Source of the DNA: Eunapius fragilis
Lineage: Eukaryota > Porifera > Demospongiae > Spongillida > Spongillidae
Length of the DNA stretch: 64,000 nt
NCBI GenBank assembly: GCA_963681505.1
Contig: OY811986.1
Coordinates: 2,389,554-2,453,553, forward strand
Direction: 5' to 3'
Shown here: positions 54,781 through 64,000 of the stretch, in pieces
Position numbering within the stretch: position 1 is the first letter of the stretch
Layout: each line of letters opens with the position of its first letter
Notes under the pieces: generated by a model
The model's input: only the letters and a program-made list of their open reading frames with translations
Databases searched by the model: none
What the model was told of the DNA's origin: nothing
Made by a program: the position numbers and the translations under genes

Positions 54781-54821
54781 CGCTAGGAGATGTATTCAAT
54801 ACTTGAATACATCTCCTAGCG
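54781..54821. repeat. perfect hairpin with 19-bp stem
   Basis: CGCTAGGAGATGTATTCAA, a TAC loop, then its inverse. A direct partial copy of the left arm precedes it. Confidence 0.75.
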
Positions 54822-55279
54822 CTTTGCCCCGACGTTTTTTTTGCCCTTTTTGTGCGATTTTGGAGGTTTCTTTTTCGTAGCTGGAAGTAGGCCGCTAAGG
54901 CTAAGCAAGCATATACCAGTTGCACAGCTGCCATTTTGTCATGGGTTACGCCCCAACTGGATCAATCCGGTTTGGTCGATGAATGCTAATTAGCTAGTGA
55001 AGACGCACCCCGATCCGGATCGATCCGGTTTGCGGTTGCTAGTGAAGAAACGCCTTTATTCTTAGGAAGGTATAACTCGAGCTACGAACGGTTTTGAAGA
55101 ACGGCAAAAGTACCAATCGCTTCGAAATTTATATAGACACATATATATCAAGTTCTGTATAATAATGATAAATAATAGATTTTTATTAATAATTTTTGGC
55201 ACTCTAACCTGCACTAAATTTATTGATGTAGTTTATTTGTCGTTACTTTGGCTAGTGAAGTTGTTTTAATATTCTAAAA

Positions 55280-55673
55280 ATGCCTTCGTGTAATCAAAAG
55301 AAGAGATCAAAGCAACGAGCGGAATACCTCCAAAAGCAAGACGAGAACAAAGCTAAAGACCGAGCGCTCTGCAAGGCCAATCCCGAAAAAAAGAAGGCCT
55401 CTGTACGCGACAGCTACAAGGCCGATCCCGAAAAGAAAATGGCCTCTGACAACTGCAACGCACTACCTAACGCGAGGAGAACCGTGCTGCTAAAAGGCGG
55501 CGATATGAAGAGGACCTCGAGGGAAACCGCGCTGCTAACAGGCAGAAATACGAGGACAATTCAGTTGCCATTAAAGCATCTAAAAGGAGTATGACCCCGC
55601 TGTCCGATTGGCTAAGTGTGCTTCCGAGAGTACGCGGTACCGCAGGGGTCACAGAACTACCACTACCACCCAA
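55280..55673 (+). pseudogene. Lys/Arg-rich repeat protein, first exon
   Basis: ATG 55280 opens MPSCNQKKRSKQRAEYL and units resembling ADPEKK-AS-RDSYK. After a frameshift near 55460 the repeat theme continues as NRAAKRRRYEEDLEGNRAAN and KYEDNSVAIKASKRS. The exon ends at CCAAAG|GTATGT (55674). Such charged 13-14-residue repeats start some large transposon proteins of sponges and cnidarians, but I cannot assign a family. The frameshift makes it a pseudogene. Confidence 0.4.
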
Positions 55674-55724
55674 AGGTATGTTATGGCATGTTGTATTAAA
55701 AAGCTGTGCATGCAACATTTGTAC

Positions 55725-55800
55725 AGCTTAGTAGGGCCACGTTTGGTCGGGCTTGTCGCCCTGCTACCTGACCAAACGCGGTAGTAGGGCCCGCCCAACT
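55725..55800. repeat. short GC-rich inverted repeat
   Basis: GTAGGGC..ACGTTTGGTCGGGC and CCTGACCAAACGCGGTAGTAGGGC form a hairpin-like unit. Confidence 0.4.
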
Positions 55801-56537
55801 ATGTACAGCACGGATCTGCACAAAACCATTCACTTCACATGTAAAGCATGCATGGTGACTCAACTGTGTGTACACTAGTGTCTATTGTTTTAATCTTATA
55901 AGACTTCCTTACTTATCGATCTACACTGAGCCATGTAGTTCACTCCAGCACTACAGTGGAGATCGTGATAGTTGAACGAAAAAAAATTGGCATTGATTTA
56001 ATGTTTACTTGAATTTAAAACAATAGCCACATGTGATATTGAAAATCTAACTGCACAGTTGCACAGGCTAAACACTTGTTAACATGTGGTCCAAAAAGTG
56101 GTGCATCACGTGATTATCACGTTCTACCACTTTCGTTTTCAGTGACCCCGGTCTTGTCAACTGATTTTTGCTCCGTATCTTCACTCGGGGATAACGGATC
56201 AGGATGATTATTGGGATGTAGCTTAAGTACCAACCCATAAATCATTTGGCCGAGCTAGATTCTGAACCCGGTAAAACGTTTGTGTTTTTTCGACCGATAC
56301 GTAGCTTTTTAAGACTAAAAGTATTAGGCTTTTTTTTTTTCGAAGCGGTCGGTTCATGCTATACAAAGCACTCAGTTGTTCCAAACAATGATTAGTGCAT
56401 CGTTTGGACCTATATTTACAATGTAACAGCTCATTTTTCTACTAGAATTCTCATTGCCAAACATCAGGCTTAAAAAACGCACCATTTTCAGATGAATTTC
56501 ATTAAAACGATGCCGTTATAGTCAGTTATTATTAGTT

Positions 56538-56850
56538 ATGGCTGAAGAAGTGGGCGGTGATAATACTGAAACGGAACACAGTTCTGTTCAAATCTCTGAA
56601 ATCCAAGCATCATCGAGCAGCGAAGGACGGCGGAGAGCAAGCAAAGGCGTAGAGCGTACCTGGGCATCGCTGCAGAAGAGAAAAGCTCCGAGGGGTAACC
56701 CCAGTGCTGGTGCCTCGGCACAGTGGTCGTCATTGAGCGAAGCTAAAAAGCACTGCAGGAGGACCAGCGGTACGATTTGTGAGAGTGCAGCAAAGGAATT
56801 GGAATCTCTTGCCGCACATATGCTAAACTTGCCCGATTCAGTAGCATCCT
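56538..56850 (+). pseudogene. duplicate transposase N-terminus in the left inverted repeat
   Basis: ATG 56538 gives MAEEVGGDNTETEH, then ASKGVERTWASLQKRKAPRG and SEAKKHCRRTSGTICESA, nearly identical to the start of the full gene on the other strand. The frame leaves the repeat at about 56844 and stops soon after, giving about 109 residues. If expressed it would be a DNA-binding-region peptide without a catalytic core. Confidence 0.7.
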
Positions 56851-58170
56851 TACTGTGGTGCCTGTAACTGGATCCGTATGGTTGTACCAGCCCATTTGAG
56901 TTAGAATTGGCTGTGCTCCACCATCAGTCTTATTCATACTACTTGATGTCAAGGCACCTTTCCTTCTTGCTACATGGCTTGGAGCATTGTCATATGTAAG
57001 TAGTAATTGATATTCTGGAAACTGGGCCTCAAACTGATCAATCACTTTACTTACATTTTGCATAATGTTCTCATGATTCCAAGTCCCATCTGTTTTCGGT
57101 TCTACTGTTTCGAGGCCCAACCAACCATGACAAGCAGCAGACACACCACTCACCATAATGCTGGTTCCTTCTCCTTTGGGCTTCAGATGATAGCTGTCAT
57201 TCAATACCCATGCAAATCGATTACCCTGATTTGCATATACAATGGCTTCATCGTGATTTCCATGGAGAAGTGGTCTCTCGCCTGCTGGAAGATTGGGCCA
57301 CTCTGGTTTTCCAGTTGTTTCATTAAGCACTGGAAGGCGAGGTTTTAATGCCAGCATTGCATCAACCCACACTTTACGATATGCAACCACATCTTCATCT
57401 TCATGTCGATCGCAGAATGGTGCTGCTGATGAGTCAGCCCACTTAAATCCAAGTTTATGAACCCATCGAAGAGCTGTCATACGTGACACTTCACGAGAGT
57501 GATATCTTTCTTCGTGCATATCGAGTATTTCAACAGGTACAATGTCTTCATCATTTAAGAGTTCGTTGTTTATGTAATCCTGAACTTGCTGTATAGTTAG
57601 ATAGCCGTCTTTGTGTTTGCCACCCTGTGCTAATCTCTGCTTGATCCAACATTTCAGCTCAAAAACAAGATCAGGACAAGATAAAAGGATTGATGGATCG
57701 CTTTCATGATTTGAGCTACGACCATCCAGCAAAGCCTCTTCTCCAGTGCTTTCCCACAATGTAACCCACCTCCGTACTGTTGTAGGACTCACAAGAAACA
57801 TCTGGTTTACATTGGTCTCGGCATCACCACAATGCATTCCGTTCGATACTTCGATGTAGTACATTCGAAGTGCGAGTGTTCTTGCATCAGTATCGGGCAA
57901 GTTTGGCATATGTGCGGAAAGAGAATCTAATTCCTTTGCTGCACTCTCACAAATCGTACCGCTGGTCCTCCTGCAGTGCTTTTTAGCTTCGCTCAATGAC
58001 GACCACCGTGCCGAGGCACCAGCACTGGGGTTACCCCTCGGAGCTTTTCTCTTCTGCAGCGATGCCCAGGTACGCTCTACGCCTTTGCTTGCTCTCCGCC
58101 GTCGTTCGCTGCTCGAAGATGCTTGGTTCTGAAAAGAACCGTTTGTACCACCGCCCACTTCTTCAGCCAT
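56743..58170 (-). pseudogene. Tc1/mariner-like transposase, lacking the last catalytic residue
   Basis: A 475-codon frame without stops. A basic N-terminus precedes an HTH (MFLVSPTTVRRWVTLWESTG, residues 125-144) and a winged-helix-like region to about 250. The first catalytic Asp is probably Asp307 (NHDEAIVYAN) and the second Asp394 (TYDNAPSH). After residue 440 (VTGTTVRM) the frame runs into the left inverted repeat and ends in unrelated sequence. The usual C-terminal third with the last Asp/Glu is therefore absent. An internal deletion joined the core to the left end. The protein could bind but should not cut. Confidence 0.8.
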
Positions 58171-58756
58171 AACTAATAATAACTGATTACAACAGCATTG
58201 TTTTAATGAAATTCATCTGAAAATGGTGCGTTTTTTAAGCCTGACGTTTGGCAATGAGAATTTTAACAGAAAAATGAGCTGTTACATTGTAAATATAGGC
58301 CCAAACGATGCACTAATCATTGTTTGGAACAATGAGTGCTTCGTATAGCATGAACCAACCGCTTCGAAAAAAAAAAAGCCTAATACTTTTAGTCTTAAAA
58401 AGCTACGTATCGGTCGAAAATACACAAACGTTTTACCGGGTTCAGAATCTAGCTCGGCCAAATGATTTATGGGTTGGTACTTAAGCTACATCCCAATAAT
58501 CATCCTGATCCGTTATCCCCGAGTGAAGATACGGAGCAAAAATTAGTTGACAAGACCGGGGTCACTGAAAACGAAAGTGGTAGAACGTGATAATCACGTG
58601 ATGCACCACTTTTTGGACCACATGTTAACAAGTGTTTAGCCTGTGCAACTGTGCAGTTAGAATTTCAATATCGCATGTGGTTATTGTTTTAAATTCAAGC
58701 AAACATTAAATCAATGCCAATTTTTTTTTCATTCAACTGTCACGATCTCCACTGTA

Positions 58757-58935
58757 TCCATCTATTGCATGTAGGCTGCACCTCTATGTTTAGATGGGAG
58801 CATTTTTACTGGATCAAATTTGACCAATAGATTTTTAGCACAACTGACGCACATACACCCCTTCCCTCCCTGTCAATTTTATGATGGAATTGGACCAATA
58901 GATTTTTAGCACTGCAGTCTACACACGTGTTAAGG
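58757..58935. repeat. local direct repeat
   Basis: GACCAATAGATTTTTAGCAC occurs twice, near 58829 and 58891, with no gene. Confidence 0.5.
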
Positions 58936-58944
58936 CTTTGCAAG

Positions 58945-59590
58945 GTATAAAAGTCACTCACCCGCTGAATAGTGCACTTTGCAAAAAGAGGTAAAAATTT
59001 AATACTATGTTGATTTTAGGCTTTGCACTTTGCTTGAAAAAAGAAAGAGGTAAAAATTTAATCATACTCTCTGTCACGTACATGTAGATGGCAGCTGAAG
59101 ACCTCAGAGGTTTTTTCACCAACGAGGGGTTGGAGGAGGGAGAGGATGACTACATTTATCCTCCGACTCTTCTCCCCTTCACCTCGCCACCTCCTGAAGC
59201 AGCGCTGCCCCCGCCACCACCACCAACGCTGCCCCCACCACCACCATCACCAGTGCTGCCCCCACCACCACCACCAGTGCTGCCCCCACCCACCACCACC
59301 AGTGCTGCCCCCACCCGCCACCACCACTAGTGCTGCCCCCACCACCACCACCAGTGCTTCCCTCCTGGCTTGCATGGCCACTGCCACACTGGCCCGCCTG
59401 GCCAGAACAAGCATGGCAAGGAGGCTGGGGAGGAGGATGTCCCCGAAGAAGAAGAGGGCACGGGCGAGGACATATCATCATACATTCAACTAATTCTTAT
59501 AAAAATAATAAAAATAATTAAAGATATTGGATTATTGACTGCGATACTGCTGACAAGGCGAAAAAAACTTGTAAATAAAAACATTCTCTA
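58945..59590 (+). CDS. candidate small gene: TATA box and Pro-rich/acidic frame
   Basis: GGTATAAAAGTC at 58945 is a good TATA box about 140 bp before ATG 59088. The frame starts MAAEDLRGFFTNEGLEEGED and then meets a CCACCA microsatellite coding Pro-rich sequence. It stops at 59330. Other frames continue past the microsatellite, one with PGQNKHGKEAGEEDVPEEEE. Slippage in the repeat may have broken a single frame. No domain recognised. Confidence 0.3.
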
Positions 59591-59862
59591 ACGAGAGAGT
59601 TATTGGTATATAGGATTGACCAATGGTGGTGTAAAAAGCACGGAAACAAGAGTGACAGAAATTTTACTGGAAAATTGAAATAAGCATATATTTAGCACAC
59701 TCACAAAATAACAGCGCATGCCTGAGTAATGGGCTAAATATAGGCCTATTTCAATTTTCCAGTAAAATTTCTGTCACTCTTGTTTCCGTGCTTTTTACAC
59801 CACCATTGGTCAATCCTATATACCAACAACTCTCTCGTTAGAGAATGTTTTTATTTACTTGT
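59567..59862. mobile_element. hairpin MITE family A, copy 3
   Basis: Tips (TAAATAAAAACATTCTCTAA) and the GGTGGTGTAAAA block as in copies 1 and 2. Arms of ~120 bp match each other almost exactly and differ from the other copies inside. The left tip reads ACTTG where the right, read inward, has ACAAG. Confidence 0.85.
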
Positions 59863-60054
59863 AAAAATAGAAGTCCTGCAATTAACCTAGAGTGACTCTG
59901 CTTATATTTTTATAGCAATCTTTCATTGGCTCTGGCTAGCGTTCTGTTCACTCTGCCGAACAGTGCTTGTGATCTAGGTATACTGAAGTCTTCACAGCAA
60001 GTCACCGTGTATGCCAAACCACCGTTCGCACCCATCTTTGCTCTCTAATGCTGC

Positions 60055-60215
60055 TCCGTACGCGTGACTTACGGGGCCACCGTATATTTTGCTCTCGGAC
60101 CGGACGTATTTTTGCTCCCGTACCTACGCAATTGTGCAGTCGGACCGTACGCATTTTCTCTCAAACCATCGTACGCGCGACCTACGGGGTCACCGTACTA
60201 CGTAGTTTGGGTAGC
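60055..60215. repeat. CGTACG-rich direct repeats
   Basis: CGTACGCGTGACTTACGGGG (60058) and CGTACGCGCGACCTACGGGG (60170) are followed by CACCGTA in both. Further CGGACCG-GTACG words lie between. Strongly CpG-rich against the surroundings. Confidence 0.55.
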
Positions 60216-60429
60216 AGACTAATGCTCCGGTCTGCATGTGCCTATAAAGAACTTATTTCGCTAATTACATTTAGACTTCAGAGGCCAGATGTGTTTGCGC
60301 ACTTTGTTTACTACATGATTTCTAACAATATATATATAACAGCGTGGGCAGACCGTGATTATTGCTTGGGTGGTCACGTTTCATCTATGAATAATTGGAC
60401 TGCGATGTTTGCTTGTCATTAATGGCTTC

Positions 60430-62170
60430 TGTATTTTTAAAAGTTGTTAACAGATCAATTTTGCAAAGCTCATCCGTGGTTAGAACAAAAGGTCTGTACT
60501 AGAGCCGTTAATGAAGATAGTGCAGCTGCACTGCTTGTGCTAATAAAATATCAGATAGTTTTGACATTCTAGTTGATAATGCTGGTTCAGAGCCTTTCTT
60601 CTATGGTGTTTCTTACAACCCCACAAGGTGAAAGGGGAGGACAAGCTGATGTGGTAATGGCAGTGGCCCGGGAGCTAGGATGAGCCTGCGGAGAAAATAA
60701 ATTGTTTTGTGTACAAGGATTCTAAAAATGTTTATTTAAAAACCGGCCTTCCATGGGTGTTGCAGGAAAAACAGATACCGATATCAAGAGGAAGTAGGGG
60801 AAATCTGTGCTAATAAAATGCAAGAGCAAAAAAATATCTCTAACCTTATAGTTTCTCCTTAACAATGCATGCATGGTGACTCCAATATTTTTGGATAGGT
60901 CTTGCTCCTTGGTGACCTGATCTGGTGAAGGTCATTGATCTTATGTATATATGGCTTCGTGTTTTAACATATAATGCATTTTGTATGCATGTTCTTATGA
61001 ATTCAGGCACATAGTGCAGTTGAAACGTCTTATATTGCCAATAAGTCCTATTTGGAATAAAAATTATGAGAATGATTGCAACCATCTTCTTCTCCCATAG
61101 CTACACCTGTGTGAACCCAATTCTCATATACATACCAACAGAGCATAATGGTGGTCTAGAGAAAGCTATTCTTAGGGATACCAAACTATTTTAAGTGAAG
61201 CGAATTGTGCCTTTTGCTTTTGTTACAAATAACCCATGGCTAGCTCAAAATGTTAATTTTTTTACTATAATAGGCCACGGCGCACACATGAATACAGGCA
61301 AAAATCCATTACATGCTAACACACACTTGTACATGTACAACCCAATCCTCTATATACAAGCATAGAGCCTCAGGTACACACAGTGTAAATGTACAAACTG
61401 GTCTTTTGATGTGCAGCTATGATAAATGGTGCGTGGCCTTTCCTGTGCAATAAGGACTGTATAGAATACTTTTTTAATGGTTCTAACATTTGATATCATT
61501 GTGTACTTTAACACATTTAGGTTTTAAAAACGTTCAGAGAATTTAGCGTTACATAAATCCTGATTAATTGGATGAACCCATACTTCATTGTTCTATATAA
61601 GCAGCATGTCTACTATATTACATTAGGGGATGACAAACACCAGATGTAAATCAATTTTTTCCTAATGATTTTTTATAATTTTTCCTAATGATGAGAAGGC
61701 ATGCTCCACCTGCTTCACCTACCACTCTCCAGCTCCCCCTGCTCTGACAACATTACATCTCGAATTTTGAAGCAGCAAGATGGGTTGGGTTGGGGGAACT
61801 TACAGATGTAGTTCAATACATGCATTGTGTACTTGCTTCGTCGATTCTGGATGGCCCAACCTCGCATCTGCAGGGCAGGTTTGGATAAATTAATAGATTT
61901 ATTAAGAACTGGTAAATTTAATATGAGCCAAAATAACACCATTCAGAAGCTTCGGAACTGGAGTGGGGAGGACATAGGCTACCATAACAACTTGCTCATC
62001 AATATTCTGATTTCAACTTCAAGTTCCCTATATTATAGCGTCCATACATGTTACAAATCAAATATAAATTAGTTACACCTTATTGTTCCGATCCATGGAA
62101 TCTATAACAAAAACATGATTTGTAAGTTTAGATTGTTTCATTGTACTGTATTGTGAAGGCTTTCCAAATA
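60430..62170. other. no gene recognised
   Basis: AT-rich. A short open stretch near 60565 (FDILVDNAGSEPFFYGV) and one near 61830 (RRFWMAQPRICRAGLDKL) could be exon scraps but have no clear splice borders. Confidence 0.35.
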
Positions 62171-62179
62171 TACCAACAC

Positions 62180-62517
62180 TGATGACAATTCACGTCTTGA
62201 TATATATGTCAGGGGTTCTTGGAATATTGGTCAGGATGCATATTTTGATATAAGGGTTTTCCACCCTAATGCTTCAAGTTACCATTCCATGGATTTACCA
62301 GCAATATACCACAGACATGAATCAGAAAAAGTGGTGACAGTAATGGCTTGTGAGTGTTCAACTGTTTACAGGCATTTGGCTTACATGGTCTCCACCATGC
62401 AGGACAGACCCTATTCCCTTGTAGTGAGCTGGCTACGTGCACAACTCTCCTATGCTTCCCTTTGTGCTGGTGTCCTGTGCATTTATGGTCCAAGCACACC
62501 ACCCTATTTATGAACAT
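62180..62517 (+). pseudogene. retroelement C-terminal nuclease-like domain remnant
   Basis: Pieces read RLDIYVRGSWNIGQDAYFD with IRVFHPNASSYHS, then YRHESEK-like, then after a frame change DRPYSLVVSWLRAQLSYASL and CAGVLCIYG. The R-L-D-I then F-D-x-R-V pattern is, from my knowledge of invertebrate repeats, the C-terminal nuclease-like domain of a widespread RT-associated family. Asp in RLDI and in FDIRV could be catalytic PD-(D/E)XK residues. No RT is visible upstream. Confidence 0.5.
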
Positions 62518-62519
62518 GA

Positions 62520-64000
62520 CCTTACCCTTGCCACTGTTGAGGGTAAGATGCCATCCCCGGTCTAAATTTTTGTTCTAGCACTATTCGTGTTTTTGTTTAT
62601 TTTTTTATCAATATAATATTATGAATGGCAAGATGTGCTCCCTCCCTTGGCCTCCAGGATATCTTTTGAATTTTTCTATGTAATGTGTTATATACGTAAG
62701 TTTAAATGTATTGTTATTTTAAAAAAGTAACATTTCATCACAAAAAAACTGAACAAAAGTACAGTTTTAAAAATGCACGTGCAATGAAAATTCAAGCCCC
62801 CTTGTCTACTAATGGACATATCAGCCAGTTAAATGGATACCCCCAACCCTATTCCAGATTGAGATGGGCAATTTAAACAATTCATCATTTTATATGGAAC
62901 TAATACTTCTGAGAATCACTGCCCATTTTTGAAACAAAAAAAAATCACACATAGGAAGATATTTCGATTTGCTTCAATTCAAGCTTGATGCATGTAAAGA
63001 ATGTGGATATGATGCTAAAGTGTATTATTGTACTCTAAACAAAGGTTGTTAGCATCAGAAATAGAAGAAAAGCTGGAAGAAATACTTACTGATTATATTT
63101 TTTGTGGTACACCCATTTAGAAAATTCATTCTAAGTATGCTTCTTGACAACTCAACTTTTCTACTCTGATCCGAGTTCCAAGTTTCTTAGTGAAGCCGAA
63201 TAAATTAAGTACCTGTTTAAAATTGCGAGATGTCTTTACAGAATAGTTTGGTCTTTCTATATAAGAATTCACGATCTCCTCATTAATCTGACTGGCAGGT
63301 TTAAAGTAGTGCAAGCTCTTACCTGAATCAGTTTTTATATATAATAAAAGATAAATCTGAGGTATGTATTGATAATGCATACATTTTCTTCAAAAAATGA
63401 AACAGATTAAATAAATGGTCTTGCCATCGATCACATCTGCGTATAGTCGAGGCGAGTCCATCATCGTGTGCAGCGAGTGATAAAAATTAACATGGCAATT
63501 TGACACCTATCTATAAAAAGGCTCAATGTACACTATCCTCCAGAAGGCAGTAATGCTGTAGTAGCACACTGCATATAGTTTTAGTGGGCGGGGCTCACAG
63601 CATATGTTCTTTTTAGGCATCAACTCCTACATTTCATCTACAACTCTTACTCATCATCTCCTGATCCTGCATGCTTCTGCTCCTTATTCGTAATATACTT
63701 ATAACCCCTCTATTAATACACTTTACTTTATGTCTCGAATGTCATTTGTACAGTGACTATGGCAATGCTGCTTCATAGACTTAGAAACAATAGCAATATT
63801 GGAAACTATTGTTGGAGCGATGCAACCGCATAAGGAACAAATTTAGTTACGCCATGTGTGAGCCTTGCGTTGGCGGTACGATTTAATTACAAATCTATTA
63901 AATATTGACTTCCGGTAGGTGCAATTCTTTATATAAGGCATGACTCCTAAGTTCTTGATAACGGGGAAAGAAAATGTATGCACATGGGTTGGTCCTGATG
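62520..64000. other. no gene recognised
   Basis: Mostly AT-rich, with a GGGCGGGGC box at 63586. An 84-codon minus frame at 63126-63380 has no recognised domain. Confidence 0.35.

Larger units (their letters stand above)
54323..55055. mobile_element. Harbinger-like deletion derivative (outer element)
   Basis: TTA lies at 54320-54322 and 55056-55058. Tips are AGGCGTTTCTTCACTAGCAA and its inverse. Arms continue through GGATCGATCCGGATCGGGGT and, past the nested insert, TTAGCATTCATCGACCAAAC to CATGACAAAATGGC. A 3-bp TTA/TAA duplication is typical of PIF/Harbinger. The interior holds a Myb-like remnant. Confidence 0.75.
54130..55130. repeat. dispersed repeat B, copy 2, split by a Harbinger-like element
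   Basis: 54130-54319 and 55059-55130 together match 33030-33330. The gap is exactly the element at 54323-55055 plus its target duplication. Confidence 0.5.
55954..58754. mobile_element. Tc1/mariner-like element with ~880-bp inverted ends holding the transposase start
   Basis: 2,801 bp, flanked by TA at 55952-55953 and 58755-58756. Tips read CAGTGGAGATCGTGA. The inverted ends run from 55954 to about 56844 and from about 57896 to 58754. Each contains the noncoding leader plus the ATG and first ~95 codons of the transposase. Both ATGs lie exactly 584 bp from their tip. TA duplication and the transposase fold place it in the Tc1/mariner (IS630) superfamily. Confidence 0.88.

Noticed and set aside
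59179-59481. Gly/Val-rich minus frame of 100 codons
   Set aside because: Simple translation of the CCACCA microsatellite on the other strand.

Overview
This 64 kb window looks like nuclear DNA from a marine invertebrate, most likely a sponge, with a cnidarian as the alternative. That assignment is an inference. It rests on very short spliceosomal introns (51 and 66 bp), a moderately AT-rich base with many GCATGC/TACATGTA words, and families that I know from general knowledge to be abundant in sponge and cnidarian genomes: LINEs with a restriction-endonuclease-like domain, integrase-core elements with an N-terminal HTH, tnp2-like transposases and G2E3-like HECT remnants. No bacterial-style operons, rRNA, convincing tRNA or CRISPR array are visible. 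Almost everything recognisable is a transposable element or a decayed gene. Nearly every reading frame carries stops or frameshifts.

Layout. 0-3.5 kb: two small spliced exons, decayed coding scraps and two short-palindrome repeat families. 3.5-8.2 kb: a complete but dead Ty3/Gypsy element with 112-bp LTRs. 8.4-10.1 kb: a SAP-domain remnant (minus) and HECT N-lobe exons (plus). 10.4-15.1 kb: a LINE with RT and a restriction-like endonuclease, followed head-to-tail by two more 5'-truncated 3' ends. 15.4-19.5 kb: a second Gypsy element broken by a hAT-like insert and a TTAA-flanked MITE, then a TTTACGACG-rich block and the HTH exon of an integrase-core gene. 21.5-25.6 kb: a pogo-like transposon with ~980-bp inverted ends and TA target duplication. 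26-29.3 kb: unrecognised exons and a HECT C-lobe exon with its catalytic cysteine. 30.1-31.9 kb: a multi-exon BEN-like gene remnant. 32.0-33.0 kb: a 38-bp satellite. 34.4-35.5 kb: an integrase-core pseudogene (minus).

36.9-37.7 kb and 50.5-51.4 kb: two short elements with related inverted tips and perfect 9-bp target duplications, one carrying the start of a RecQ-like helicase and the other the start of a C2C2 zinc-finger protein. I rate this pair the best candidate for something undescribed. 38.1-41.3 kb (plus) and 43.1-45.1 kb (minus): two different multi-exon tnp2-like transposase pseudogenes facing each other. 48.5-49.4 kb: a LINE 3' end. 54.1-55.1 kb: an older repeat split by a Harbinger-like element that is itself split by a smaller one. 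56.0-58.8 kb: a Tc1/mariner-like element whose inverted ends each contain the transposase start. 62.2-62.5 kb: a remnant of another retroelement endonuclease-like domain.

A family of three ~280-bp hairpin elements (20.5, 34.1 and 59.6 kb) has arms that match within a copy but differ between copies. There is no evidence of a functional host operon or pathway. The genes relate to one another mainly as insertions into earlier insertions.
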